Source: Kryptolebias marmoratus (Eukaryota > Chordata > Actinopteri > Cyprinodontiformes > Rivulidae). Taken from it: a DNA stretch of 64,000 bases. A model generated the notes under the pieces. It made no database searches. It was not told the DNA's origin and worked only from the letters and a program-made list of their open reading frames with translations. Every line of letters starts with the position of its first letter. The first letter of the stretch is position 1. Location: assembly GCF_001649575.2 (NCBI RefSeq), contig NC_051441.1:17621590-17685589 (forward strand). The letters run 5' to 3'. A program made the translations under genes and the position numbers. Of this stretch, positions 35,904 through 47,620 are shown in pieces.

Positions 35904-36327
35904 CTTCCAGGTGACATTTGAACATCTTGTAACGCTTGTTCCAGAAAATGTTAGCCCACTGTTCATTAGATAGCATAAAAAAACACATTTAGGTTATTGT
36001 GTAAGGCTGGACATGAGCTGGTTATGTCTGCCACAAACCTTCTGTCTGACCTGTTTACATCATTGATTACATCAGGTTCATTTAATGTTTGATGATTCTT
36101 TGTCTTAATTGATGCCCGTAATGATTATTAGTTTATCAAACAAATAATAATAATAATTAAAAAAGCTAAGAAAATAACACTTTCAGGTCCTTTCTGAAGG
36201 CGGCATCATGTCGAACTTGCCTCGTGTTTTAGCTGTAAATTAGAATTAAAAGCTCACTGAAACTTTAGGCTCTTTAGTTCTGATTTAACTCATACAAATA
36301 GGTCCAGCGGGCTCTCTGCTTATTCAT

Positions 36328-36620
36328 ATTAGGGATGGGCAGCGATTTCTGAATACTCAAAGTCAAGTTAAAACAGGCGAATCGGAAGAATTACTGCGAC
36401 TGTCGTGACTGTCATTTTTTCTTTGTCGTTGTTTTTTTTTTTACTCCAGCAGCTGGTCGTGACACGTCAGGCTGTTTCCTCAGTCTGGTTTTTTCCATCA
36501 TAGTTTATTTTGAAAGGATGAGACGGGGACCAAAACAAGATGGGGGAGGTTGAAATATTCACAGAAAAATCAAATAATTGCCAACAAATTGTGTTTTTGC
36601 TTAAAATGCCCATCCCTAAT
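36328..36620. mobile_element. MITE with 14-bp terminal inverted repeats
   Basis: ATTAGGGATGGGCA at 36328-36341 is the exact reverse complement of TGCCCATCCCTAAT at 36607-36620. About 290 bp between them without coding potential. The AGGGATGGGC end suggests a hAT-type non-autonomous element, but target duplications are not clear. A related end occurs at about 43505-43523. Confidence 0.6.
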
Positions 36621-37130
36621 CAATTTGCTGCTAGAATTTTAAGCTACTTCACTTGCCCAAAAGTACTAAAACATATATTATATTTGGAGTACATCGTTAA
36701 GTATTCCCATCTTTATGGTCAAGGCTTAATATTGATGCTAACAGATTATTTACTGATAGTAGCAATCCTCGGCACACACCCAGCTGTGCCTCTGATTTGC
36801 TCCTTCTGCCTAACTTTTAACCATTAGTGAGTCATGTGCCACCCGATCCATTAAATTTGACCCGATCCAAAGTGCTGTAAAGGGTCGCAACTTCCTGATT
36901 TCAGCCAATGATGAGCCATCATTCGTATGTCTTATATCTCTTCATGTGGTTTATATGAATCAGCCCTATCTTACAGCTGGTGACGCTGAGGTTTCTGAGA
37001 AGTACCTGGCTGCATTTAGGTGAGTACAACCACTACCTGCAGAAGGAAATCAGCGGAAGAGTTCGGACCGATCCCTGTACAGATCTGACTAACGAGTCCA
37101 TTTGACTCTGGGACTGCTGGACTCGCTCAC

Positions 37131-37205
37131 CGTAGTCTTTTTTGCAGTATTTCTTCATGGTGATCTTCATTTTCCCCTTGGAGGCTTTGCAGTGGGACTC
37201 ACAAT
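37131..37205 (-). CDS. ntn1: netrin-1-type 75-nt exon, N-terminal part of the NTR domain
   Basis: Coding exon with acceptor AG at 37207-37206 and donor GTGAGC starting at 37130. With the split codons it encodes [20 protein letters not shown] followed by CKKDY and the first base of an alanine codon. This is the start of the netrin NTR (C345C-like) domain, corresponding to [20 protein letters not shown] in human netrin-1 as I recall it. Three of the six NTR cysteines are here. The basic stretch fits the known heparin affinity of the netrin C-terminal domain. Phase is 1 at both ends. A long accidental reading frame in the pyrimidine-rich intron sequence runs right up to this exon on the same strand; the splice acceptor and the family match mark the true exon border. 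Confidence 0.95.
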
Positions 37206-37784
37206 CTGAGGACGAGAAAAAAGAAGCGTGAAAAACAAAAACAGGAGCCGGCCGGGTTACAAAATATCCAAACTAAAACCACGTGATCGCAGCCCACAGG
37301 GATCCCTCCCGTGTCAGTCAGCGCGCTCCTTCTGCACGCCTCCCGTGGTTTCGTTTCGTTCGGCCTGCCCCCGCATGGATTGTGTGAACCACTGAGGTCA
37401 CGCCCTCCAACATGGAAGGTCACGGAGAGGAAAATTGAAACGTCTTTAAAAAAAAAGAGCACCCTCCAATGCCGATCACGGAGTTGTAACCTGCGTTTGT
37501 CTGTCTGCAGGAGGGCTTTATCGACGGCTTTTGTGTCGCGCTGACACCGAGCCGGGTAGCTTTTGCAATTAGGAGGCTGACGGTGAGACCCGGGGCCAAA
37601 GTGAAAATTGAAAATCCTTTCTTCCCTCCACTTTCCAGCGACTGACAGAAATTGGAAGCGGACCATCTCCGAGTGCACCCCCACTCCGCCTCCCTCCAGA
37701 GCAATAAGCAGTGTGCAGTTTTTCCTTTTTTTTTTTTCTTGTTTTATTTTTTTCTTGGGGTGGGAAAACTGGCCGGGCAGTTTG

Positions 37785-37805
37785 GAGAGAGAGAGAGAGA
37801 GAGAG
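37785..37805. repeat. (GA)n microsatellite
   Basis: 21-bp GA run in the purine/pyrimidine-biased part of the intron. Confidence 0.9.
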
Positions 37806-38228
37806 CGGGGGGATGAGGGGTGTGGGGGACCTTTCAGCTTGCCTGAATATGGACAAACTTCATTATTTCTTCCAGCCCCTCTGTCCAGTCTTCCCCTTTC
37901 TTCCCCATTATACTCAGTGTGAATGAGGTTGCCCGGGTAATGATGGAGAGAGAAAAAAACGCCCCTCTCCTCCCTCTCACGAAGAAGAGAGAGGGGAAGA
38001 AAAAAAAAAAGGTGGCTTCGGGACGTGAGACGGGGATCGAATTCATGTACGTGGAGAAGCAATTCTGCCGGAATGCCCGGCGGGAGAAAAGAGGAAATCC
38101 TAAAGTAAATGAATCCGACGAGTCCATATCCAGCACTGCGTGATTTCCATGTAAATGAAGCGGCGGGGACGGGAAAGCGGGCTCTTTACCTCCCCGCTGG
38201 CTCCTGGGGGCCTTCACCCCCCCCCCCC

Positions 38229-38257
38229 NNNNNNNNNNNNNNNNNNNNNNNNNNNNN
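38229..38257. other. assembly gap (29 N) inside poly-C
   Basis: N run flanked by C runs on both sides. The true sequence is probably a long C/G homopolymer or a collapsed GC-rich repeat. Confidence 0.95.
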
Positions 38258-39178
38258 CCCCCCCCCCCCCGTTTAAAGCCGACGTCGCGTCATTAGCCCC
38301 TTTTCGCGCGGGGCGCCGCACTGGCCCGCTGCACCGGCGGCTCTCGTTAAGGTCCGACCTCCCGCTGCGAGGACAAACGACCCCCCACCCCCACCCCTTT
38401 GTGCGCCACGTTCATTCCGCCAGGGGGGGAGCACTGCTCCTAATTTGGAGGGTGGTGTCTGTTTTGGCGTTTTTCTGACAGACGTCCAAACTCCTCGCCG
38501 CTGCCCCCCCTTTTGGAGTCACTTCTAGCAGGAAGTGGGACTCGCAACAAAGCTCGGTGAAGTCAGCGGCGCCGCTCGCTTCAGACGCTGATCGATGACC
38601 AGAGCTGACTCGGTCTGCTCAGACACACCAGGATCACAGTCGCACCTCGTGAAAAAAACAAAAGCAGACAGTAAAAACCAGTTTACAGACCATTACTGGA
38701 AATTAATAGCGAATTACGTCCGACTGATCGTATAAAGTCAGCGCTGCGACATGGATACTCTTGTTTGGAACACAGTCCCCAGCGGGGCTCCTCTGCTGGC
38801 GCAGCGTGCCTTGATTGAAATACAAACTGGTGCAAATGAAGCATGTAATCAGATTAGGGCTGAAACTCTGGGGAGGCTGCAGGGCAGGCTGGGAATACAG
38901 GCGGTGAGGCCGCAGGGAGCGCTGGCAAAAATATCTGCAGTTTACATCAGCGGCTGGCTGATCTCACTGACATGTGTTGAGTTTAGGAGTGTGGAAAAAA
39001 AAAAACCATGCCTGCGCTTGAAACACACTCACTATTACACACACATTCATCGTTTGTTTTAGTGCATACAGAGGATAATATACTAAGATACTGTTATAAA
39101 CCAGAAATAAATGAAGGTAAATTAGGATGTGTTGTTCAGAGTTTTAAGACTGATAGAAATAATCTCCTGGTTACTCAC

Positions 39179-39232
39179 CAGATGGCTCCTCGTAGCTGTT
39201 ATAGGTGGATGTTGGAGATGCGACGGGGATTT
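39179..39232 (-). CDS. ntn1: netrin-1-type 54-nt linker exon between LE3 and NTR
   Basis: Short coding exon. On the minus strand the acceptor (TTTCATACAG) ends at 39233 and the donor GTGAGT starts at 39178. It encodes the last two bases of a lysine codon followed by IPVASPTSTYNSYEEPS and the first base of an aspartate codon. Human netrin-1, as I recall it, has KIPVAPPTTAASSVEEPED at the same place, so the flanks (KIPVA, EEP.D) are kept and the middle is changed. This is the flexible linker between the third LE module and the C-terminal NTR domain; no fold is expected. It is too short to appear as a long reading frame and was found by following the phase-1 splice pattern. It lies about 60 nt below a minus-strand LINE fragment (39290-39985) in the adjoining intron. 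Confidence 0.93.
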
Positions 39233-39289
39233 CTGTATGAAAGAGAGGAAAATATAAATTTCATCTTGTATCACTGCAGTCTACTTCTT

Positions 39290-39985
39290 TTTCTTTCAGC
39301 TCTTTTCTTTTTCAGGGGTCTCCACAGCAAGTCCTCCTCCATCTGACTCTGTCCTCTGTCCTCACTCCAACTCCCTCCATGTCCTCTCTAACTGCATCCA
39401 TATTTGTCCTCTTTGTCTTTTTCCTGGCAGCTGCGTCTCTAACATCCTTCTACCAATATACCCACTGTCCCTCCTCTGCACGTCCAAACCATCTCAGTCT
39501 GGCCTCTCTACTTTTATCTCCCAGTCCTTCAACCTGTGCTGTACCTCTGATGACCTCATTCCTAATCCTGTCCATCCTTGTCCCTCCCAAGGAGAACCTC
39601 AACATCTTCAGCTCTGCCACTTCCAGTTCTGTCTCCTGTCTTTTTATCTCCAAACCATACAACACGGCTGCTCTCACCACTGTCTTGTAAACCTTTTCCT
39701 TTGACCTTTGCTGCAACTCTTTTGTCACAGATCACTCCTGAACCTTTTCTCCATCCACTCCATCCTGCCTGGACTCTCTTCTTCACCTCTTTACCACACT
39801 TCCCGTTTTCCTGGACAGTCGAAGTCCTGCACCTTTGTGACCTCTCCTTCTTGTAGCCTCACCGTTCCACCTGCCTCCCTTCTCATTCACACACAGGCAC
39901 TCTGTCTCTTCCAGCTGACTTTCGTTCCTCGTCTTTTAAGTGCATACCCCCACCTCTCCAGGCTCTCTTCCACCTGCTGTAAAAA
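39290..39985 (-). mobile_element. non-LTR retrotransposon C-terminal fragment
   Basis: The minus-strand translation gives KVYKTVVRAAVLYGLE, AELKMLRFSLGGTRMDRIRN and LGDKSREARLRWFGRAEEGQ in one frame, the C-terminal region following the reverse transcriptase in a common fish LINE; the neighbouring frame gives KRVQAGWSGWRKGSGVICDK, the part just upstream, so there is a frameshift. It lies within an ntn1 intron in the same orientation as the gene, about 60 nt from the linker exon acceptor. Confidence 0.85.
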
Positions 39986-41344
39986 GAAGTGGTGCTTTAA
40001 GTTTTAAAGAAAGGTTGGAGTTCAGTTTTTGGTTCAGAGAATTGTAAAAAAAAACTCCTATGTGTAAGTTTCCAGTTAATGTCTGTCACTACTGACCTGG
40101 CTGAGCTGCAGGTACAGCAGTTAGATGTTATAAAAATGTAATAAAGCACCAATGAAGGCAAAAGATCATCATCTGAAATTAAACTAGCATGCCTTGAAGT
40201 AATGCACGTAACTAAGGTTTACTCTCAGCTACTACCACACCACATTTCTGCCCTTCATGGCAGCAGACGATAGGAAAAAAAGGAGTTTCTGATTAATGTC
40301 CTCCTCCCTGCTGGCCCTGCTAGGCTGCAGGTACAGACATCTAACGCCGCTGGTCCTGTCCAGTTTAGAGCGTTAAACATCACAAAAAATAATCAGCTTT
40401 GCTCCAAGAAAAACAAATTCCCTCCAGCTTTTTTTTTTACCACCTGGTTTATCTGCGGCAGAAACCCTGCTCCGGCACTTTCCAGGGGTTCCGATTATCA
40501 CTGTGGATTCTGGTCAAACGTGTCGCTCTGATTGTTGGGCCACAAAGAACAACCAGGCTGCGCAAATTCATTTATATGAGTGGACAAGCCCCTAACACGT
40601 CCTCCCGACGTCCCCTGCTGTCTTATCTCCTCGTGCCAGCCAGCTACTTGACTCTCCTGTCTAAAGCAGCGAGCGGAGACCCATCTCCGCTCCTGGGAGG
40701 GCCTCTGTCGTTTATTGCCTAGAGCCTGGAATCTGCAGGCTGGAGATACGGCCAATAAACATCTCAGCCGTCGTTCCCTGAGACTCGTTTGGGGAGATTT
40801 ATCGTGAGACGGGGCCGTTAACGGCGTCGAAGGCAAACGGGGTCGGGTTAGTAACGGTCTGTTTGTCCAGCCTCGTGTTTAAACAGCCAAATATCTATTC
40901 TAAATATTAGAGCTAGGTTATAATAGCAGCCAAAGAAAAGTGTCAGCCATGTCCTGTTCACTTAAAGCTGTGGTCAGACACACTTAAATATATACATACA
41001 GTCACTTAAATCTTTTGAAAAGGGATGCTGAAGGTACCAGGACGTCTTTTAACCCAACAAGTCCAAGACTTATTAACTCTGAATAATGGGACAGTCCAAG
41101 GAACTCAGTGAAGACCGGAGAAGAGAAGAAACTGCTTTGGATGTTCAGGAAACTCCCAGCAGCCACTGCGGCTCAAGGCTGCCATGAAGTGGAAACTGCT
41201 GGAACACCAGCGACACTGTCCACAACGTGGCAAGTTTTACATTAGACTGATTGGCTAAGCTAAATGGCTTCTGGAGCAAAGTTTATAATTAGAATGGAGG
41301 CGTCAAGGTGAGGCTTTCGAACCCAAGAACACTTCAACCATCAA

Positions 41345-41595
41345 CTGTACTTATATAGCGCCTTTTCAGCCAACCAGGCCACTCAAAGCTCGTTACAACA
41401 TAATCTGTCCTCATTTACTTCTACATCTCTACACAGCTAATCTGAAAAAATCATTCTATAGAGACTAATCAGTGCTTTAAACTCCATTCACACACTGATG
41501 GAGCACATCGGAGGCAATAAGGGCTTCAACACGTGACTGCTGCCAGGAATCGATCCTCCAACTCTCTCACTGCTCTAACCGCTGATCCACAGTGA
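41345..41595. repeat. repeat inserted in the second Tc1-like transposon
   Basis: CTTATATAGCGCCTTTTCAG to CACTGCTCTAACCGCTGATC, a common fish repeat (TATATAGCGCCTTTC... GGGGATCGAACC... CTCTAACC). It separates ACACTTCAACCATCAA from TATTATCACGCTGTGGGG of the transposon, so it is the later arrival. Confidence 0.6.
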
Positions 41596-41770
41596 TATTA
41601 TCACGCTGTGGGGCTGTTTCACTGCAAGTGGTACTGATGGTGCACCGCATCAAATCTGCCCAGAGGAGCGGCCAGATATCCAGCCCGAATCATGCCAGAA
41701 GCTCGTTGGTGGCTACAAAAAGCCTGTGGCTGAGGTGCAACTTTCCAAGGGTCATTTAACCAACTATTAG

Positions 41771-41794
41771 TGTGTGTGTGTGTGTGTGTGTGTG
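41771..41794. repeat. (TG)n microsatellite inside Tc1-like remnant
   Basis: 24-bp TG run between the transposase stop (ATTAG) and the transposon's TTTTGACCCTGTG tail. Confidence 0.9.
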
Positions 41795-42042
41795 GATATG
41801 TTTGTAAAATTTTGACCCTGTGTGGTTTAGAGAATCTCCACATTAAATTCAAACGTGTGCACCTGATTCTTGTCTTTAAGACAATAAAGTTATAAACTAT
41901 TTTATAAAATCATTTCACTCTGAAAAGAAAAAAAACAAAACAAACGAGTTTGAATAATCAATAAAAATCTAAAATGAACATTAACCATATTGAAACTTCT
42001 GCCCACTCTTCTAACAGAATCTCTTCATTTTTTTAAATCCTA

Positions 42043-42474
<432 letters not shown>

Positions 42475-43694
42475 TCAGGAGAAGGCCTCAACTGTTCGGC
42501 AGGCTGTGCTGTTCTTTCCTTTCCATCACAGATGAAGAACTGGGCCTTCCACCAACTTAAAACCTCAATCAAATTAGCCTCCACCCATTCCGGCTGAACG
42601 TTTCTTTACTAGAGCTGCTCTGGAAGGCACGCGGAACAAGTAAATAACTCGATAAATTACCAGAATTACGCTTTCACCAGATTCTGCATCGGAGGGGCGT
42701 GTGAGCGGCGTCCCCAGAGCTTTTTTTTTTTTTGGATATTCCTCTCTTTTGTAATCTGACTTTTCAGATTCGATTTCCAACGTAAAGTTGTTTTTTTGTT
42801 TTTTTTTGGCAATAAGCTGCTCTCAAACAGTCCCCGAATAATGTCTCCCATTAATCGGGCGAGCCGAGCGCACTTCAAAGTCTCTTTCGGGGCTGTTAGT
42901 TGGGAGGACCACATGGTAAATGTGAGAATTTTTCTGTTTGGGAATGTGTGCGTGTTCTGCCAGTTTTTTTTTTATCGTAAAGCCGCCGTTTGAAGTTAGA
43001 GCCCAGCCTACATGTGTTCGAAGTACCGGCAGAGTCATCTGAAATGTACTTTAAGGGCTCCAGTAGGCGCTGGAATGTCCTTATGAACGGAATAAATGTT
43101 GTTGTTTTTTTTCAAGAATATCAAACTTCTCTGCTTATGTGTAACAGAAACCTGAGCCAAGTCTACGTCTTAAATATAAAACCAGTTCAAGCATGTTTTA
43201 GAGAGCTGCGAGACTTCCTTTCAGATTATACGTTTCTTTCCAAAGTTGTGGTAAAGTTTCAATACACGAGAAAGCTTCTGATGGAGACAAGTGTTTCGTT
43301 TTTGACCGCCTTCGGTTTCGTCTTGATGCCTCTTTGTGACCGACGGTACGCAACAGTAAAAGCTTCGCTTCGGCGCGTTTTTACTGCAGGTGTCGGTTTT
43401 AATCGCAGGCTGTAAACGCTAACCGTGAACGTAGCCTCCAGGTCTGAAAAGCGAAGCCAATAAACTAGCGCTTTAACATGAAAAAAAAAAGAAGCAAGTA
43501 ATAAAGAAGGGATGGGCAGCATTTTCTTTTTTTTAAGAGGGCTTAAATAAAGCAAAAGCAGAAAAAGACTGAACTGGTAGCTATGCTAGGAGAGACATTC
43601 AGGGGTTTTGTTTTCTTCCTTTTAGATAAGTTAGCTTAGTTAGCATGGTTGAACGAAAAATGTCAATTAGAGCACCTTTATTTTGTACTGATTA

Positions 43695-43714
43695 TGTGTG
43701 TGTGTGTGTGTGTG
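43695..43714. repeat. (GT)n microsatellite
   Basis: 20-bp GT run. Confidence 0.9.
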
Positions 43715-44149
43715 CTTTGATTGTTGTAACTTGTCTTAATCTGTACTGCTGTTTGTCTCGCCTCTAACTCTTAAAAAAAAAAAACATTTTTAACCTTAAG
43801 TTTTTTTTTCTGGTTGAATAAATGTTAAACAAAAAAATAAATTTGTTTAAGCCTGCAATCTCAAACCTCAGGCTCTCCCACCGAAAACCAACATGAAATT
43901 TTAAATGTTTTTCACACGTGATCACATGAACGCGTCGAAAACGTTTCCAAATCGAGTGGGAAGTGTGCGGAAATCATGCGTTTCACGTGTCGATCTCATA
44001 ACTTTTCACAGGTACAATTCTGATTTTCCACACGTGAATTTCATCTTTTGTCTTGGTCCAAATCCGCGCAGGAAACACGTTTCACAAATGCTGTACGTCA
44101 GTTTAATGTTCTCACATTATGTCTGCATGTGAGGCTTGAGGGGGGCTTT

Positions 44150-44520
44150 TTGGTAACAGAAAAAGATTTTTTAAAAATGGTTTCAGAAACAATGACTCTG
44201 CGGCCTATTTTGCTCTATTGTTACTTTGTACACAGAAACCACAACAACAATGAAGTCGTTTGCTGTCACCATCAAACTGATCATCTGCTGAAACGTTTAA
44301 TAACTGAGAGGAAATCTTGAACAGCATCAATGGGAAAAAGAGCAAGTTGAGGGAGAATCTTTAGGCAAGCTAAAAACGTTCTTTCTCCAGATTTTTATGT
44401 TGTTAAAGCGGGCGTTATCGCCACCTAGTGGCACAGTTTGGGCGGATATTGTCATGAACAGAAAAAAACAAAAAACATCCGTTTAAGGAATTATGCAGAG
44501 TAGCCCAAACCTTGACCAAC
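44150..44520 (+). repeat. R3 repeat carrying a CTCF-core-like site
   Basis: CCACAACAACAATGAAGTCG and AAAGCGGGCGTTATCGCCAC then CTAGTGGCACAG; core at 44419-44431 on the minus strand. It lies in the LE3-LE2 intron of ntn1. Confidence 0.65.
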
Positions 44521-46670
44521 CGTGCAAACGAAACTTGTGTGATTTGTACAAATTTCGTGTGTTTAGACTTACATGTTTAAGAGCTGGGGTCACAATGTGG
44601 GTCACAAATCACCAGGTTGGGGGGTTTTCAGAGATTAAAATAACTTCTTAATGAATTGCTAGTAGCACCTTCTCCTTATGTGTTAAAAAAGAGTAGTAGT
44701 CACAAATTGATTTTGGAAAACAGTATAATTGTCCGAGCTGTTTGTGTGATCATGATTTCTTTAATAAACAACGTCTCTGTTCTTTGACCAATATTAGTCA
44801 GGATCATAAGTACAGTTTTTTGGGCTGTAATGTTTAGGAACCACTGGGTTAAGGTGTTTAAATCTGCTTTTGTTGTTTAAGGTTGCCTCCAGATTCATAA
44901 AACTCGTCGTCTTCTGCTTATCTGAAGCCTTTCTCACAAGGCCTGATCCGCCTCATCATTCTGCTTTTATTGTATAAAAGGTAAAATGAGCGTTAACCAT
45001 CCCAAACTGCAGCTGGTCTGTCTGGTTGCAGCGGGACAGCGGGTGCAGTGAACCATTTACCAGCTCCATCTCTCTGGACTCGCCCACGGCTGAAAGTGCC
45101 AAAAGTGAGCAGGGATAGGAGAGGAAAGAAGGAAAAAAAGAGCAGCCCGTTAGAAGTGGGAGGCGAGCGCTGTGAGGCGTGTTTACACTGTGGTTGATGA
45201 GGGGTGAAGTTGTTAATCTGGGAATTAAAGCGCGAGCCGCGGGAGATGTCTGCGCCGTGTGGACCCTCCGGATAATCAAACTCTCCAGAGGACGTTTGCT
45301 GACATGTGAGGCGTTTAGGGGAACGAATGAATACAGGTTTCCTCCTGGTCGGTGTCGGCGCTGCTCTGGACTTCCTGTCCGACAACAGCAGGAACGATAA
45401 AAACGGTCTTAACTGATGTCACGCCGGACCATGTTTGGCACTCGGAGGAGAACGGCAGCAATCAGGAAATCCGGCGCAGCGAAGTAGGCATGTGTGAGGT
45501 GGAGCAAGGCGTTCGTACCTGTTTTTAAAGATCTAGCAGAGACGTAAGGATATTGCTACAACGTTAGACAAAACTGGGAAACTCCGGCTCCGAGCCCTGG
45601 AATGGAACCACTCCCAAATCTAGATGACAAAAAAATGTCCCAGCATGGCTGCAAAGAAGCATTTGTCATGTTTTTAAGCCGAGTGCAGATGGTCTGTCAA
45701 GCTTGTGTTCGGCACAACGCTGCCACGTGTTGCGAATCACACCCAGGGCTCTGTTTTGTTTGACAGACGATTTTACGTACTTTTCCTTTCCTTTCATTTC
45801 AGCCGAGGAAATCAGAACTACGATACGAGGGCTGCTGTGGATATCACGGCTGTCGCTGCCTCTCTTTATGCAGAAGTTCTTTTTATCATTCGAGGCACAG
45901 GGAAACAGCGCTTCAGAAGTCATTTGGGTCATTTTCAGCGTTTCCGTGAGGAAGAAGACATTTCAAGAAACGACCGTTTTGGAAAAAGCAGTTTTATGGC
46001 TCCCCTTAGTTCTTAGTTCTCCTATGCATTTACACCATAAACAAAGCTTTAAATGAGAAGTCTGTCGCAGGCTTTTAGGCATACCGATGTGTATGTTTAC
46101 CAGTGGGACGGGGTAGGGTGGATGCATCTAATAGGATGGCAAAAGAAATACGAAGAATGACAATTTTATTTTTTTCTCCACTTTACCTGTAACTGATTAT
46201 CAAAGTCAAGCCTTTTTAAACAGCAGAGATCATTTTCCTGTGCACGTTCAGCATCTTATTGTTCATATGGCTCACGCGCACCAGGATGGGTGCATTGTGA
46301 AATTATTTACAGGCGTTCTGTGGCAGCAGTTTGTTAGCTCCGTCTTTCCCCCCCGGAGGAGCATCCACACAGAAGGAGCTCAGCTTTTTGTTTCCCCACA
46401 TATTAATCCTCAGCAGCTTGGTCTCAAACCTGCTGTTTGCTTACACCTGTGTGTGTGTGTGCGTGTGTTTGGCCTTTTCTGTGGTGTTGTATGAACAGAG
46501 CAGACCGGCTATCGACGAGACGTTTCCACAGATCTCGTCTTCTCGTGAAGCGTTCACCTTGTTAGTTTAAGTCTGCATGTTTAAATCAAAACCCACCTTC
46601 AACACGAGGACATTAATAAGCCCCGCACACTTTCGGAGCGACTTTGCTCGTCCACGTTCGCAGCATTTAC

Positions 46671-46859
46671 CTTTGCAGGCTCGGCGGTGCGAAATCGACT
46701 TGGTCATGTCCCTGTAGTAACCCTCCTTGCAGTAGTGACAGTGCCGTCCCGCCGTGTTGTGCCGACAGTTGAGGCAGACGCCGCCGCTCCTGCGGCCCGA
46801 CAGCTTGTACAGCTCCATGTTGAAACGGCAGCGCCGGGCGTGCAGGTTACAGTGGCAGG
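46671..46859 (-). CDS. ntn1: netrin-1-type exon encoding laminin EGF module LE2
   Basis: Internal coding exon of 189 nt. Acceptor AG is at 46861-46860 and donor GT at 46670-46669. The translation contains [20 protein letters not shown], then [17 protein letters not shown] and CKEGYYRDM, ending in HRRACK; this is almost residue for residue the second laminin-type EGF repeat (V-2) of vertebrate netrin-1. All eight cysteines of the module are present. In the netrin family the LE modules form the rod between the laminin N-terminal head and the C-terminal NTR domain of the secreted axon guidance cue, and LE modules take part in binding DCC and UNC5 family receptors. The exon starts and ends in phase 1 and joins in frame with the exon at 42132-42281. 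Relative to human netrin-1, as I recall it, the visible changes are conservative (for example MTKSISH where human has MGKPITH). The preceding exon (head domain plus LE1) is not in the window, so the gene is partial here by window truncation, not by mutation. Confidence 0.97.
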
Positions 46860-47449
46860 CTGCGTGGACAGACAGACGTTTGACTCTCGTTTTGCATCTC
46901 AGCTAAAACAGCACAACATGGAATCAGTTACTGTACGCTGGGAAGTGATTATCGTACCACTGACAAGGGCAGCGGGTGATTTCACCTTTTAGGATAACCT
47001 CTTTAGGAGTCCTTTTTGTCAATTTTTAGATGTGTGGGATTTTATTCACTTATTATTTTTAGTTACTCTCATTCAAATATTTACTATCACCTGTCAGTGA
47101 AAGCAGAACAATAAATACACATATCTCCATTTAGGGGGTGAATTTTTGAAAAATATTCGCTTTTCTCACTAAAAACTGAGTTGCAAATCCAGCAGGAACT
47201 CTTTCTTTGTTAATAAAAAAACCCTAAATATTTATATGAATGTGGACGGGGCGATAATTTTAAATATTAACTTGTAAGCCATGATATTTAGGCTCGTACT
47301 GTATTTGTGACCAATAAACAGTTGATACTGGGAGGGCTTTGATCAAGGCTTGTTTTTAGTTGTAGAAATTTGTTCCGACTGCTCAAAGTATGATTCTGGA
47401 GACACTTCAAGCAGGAACTGACAGTGGCTGAAAGGTTTATAAAGTTAAA

Positions 47450-47620
47450 TCATTTTAGTCCCTTTCACATTAGACATTAACTCGCCAATCCAGTCAGAAT
47501 TAAATGGTTTTTCCAAACCGAGGCCGTTTAAAAAGATATCTACAACAGGTAAAAAAATTATTGCTGATAACATTTTCACTGAACCCCGTTTAAATAGATC
47601 TGAACTACCTCTTTAAGATA
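47450..47620 (-). repeat. R2 dispersed repeat, fragment
   Basis: Reverse orientation: TTTTTCCAAACCGAGGCCGT, AGATATCTACAACAGG, AACATTTTCACTGAACCCCG. It matches the 5' part of the 25.2-kb copy. Confidence 0.6.

Larger units (their letters stand above)
28920..37130 (-). other. ntn1 intron between the two NTR exons (8.2 kb)
   Basis: Phase-1 intron. It contains a DR1 nuclear-receptor-like motif (29156-29175), GT and CA microsatellites near 31244-31263 and 31646-31702, an ambiguous base at 31401, a G-rich/CpG-rich stretch at 31780-32620 with TAATTA-type cores, copies of a dispersed repeat (about 33100-33900), a complete solo-LTR-like element (35463-35903) and a MITE (36328-36620). No coding exon is recognisable inside. 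Confidence 0.85.
37206..39178 (-). other. ntn1 intron upstream of the 75-nt exon (2.0 kb)
   Basis: Phase-1 intron. It is unusually rich in C/T on the minus strand and CpG-rich from about 37540 to 38560, with a GA microsatellite at 37785-37805 and an assembly gap of 29 N at 38229-38257 between poly-C runs. I recognise no gene or transposon in it. Confidence 0.85.
40985..41870 (+). mobile_element. degenerate Tc1-like transposon, second family
   Basis: Plus-strand blocks in the expected order: AACCCAACAAGTCCAAGACT (about 41050), GGAACACCAGCGACACTG (about 41205), TGGAGGCGTCAAGGTGAGGC (about 41294), then CTGTGGGGCTGTTTCACTGC (WGCFTASGTDGAPHQI) and GCCAGAAGCTCGTTGGTGGC to TTTAACCAACTATTAG and TTTTGACCCTGTG. 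Transposase frame is broken. A different repeat (41345-41595) interrupts it. Confidence 0.7.

Noticed and set aside
37199..38062. 287-codon minus-strand open frame next to an ntn1 exon
   Set aside because: It runs through purine/pyrimidine-biased low-complexity intron DNA (GA repeat, poly-A/T), has no domain, and ends at the splice acceptor of the 75-nt exon. Overlapping frames on both strands are equally open.
39379..39856. plus-strand frames in 39.3-40.0 kb
   Set aside because: They are antisense shadows of the minus-strand LINE fragment.
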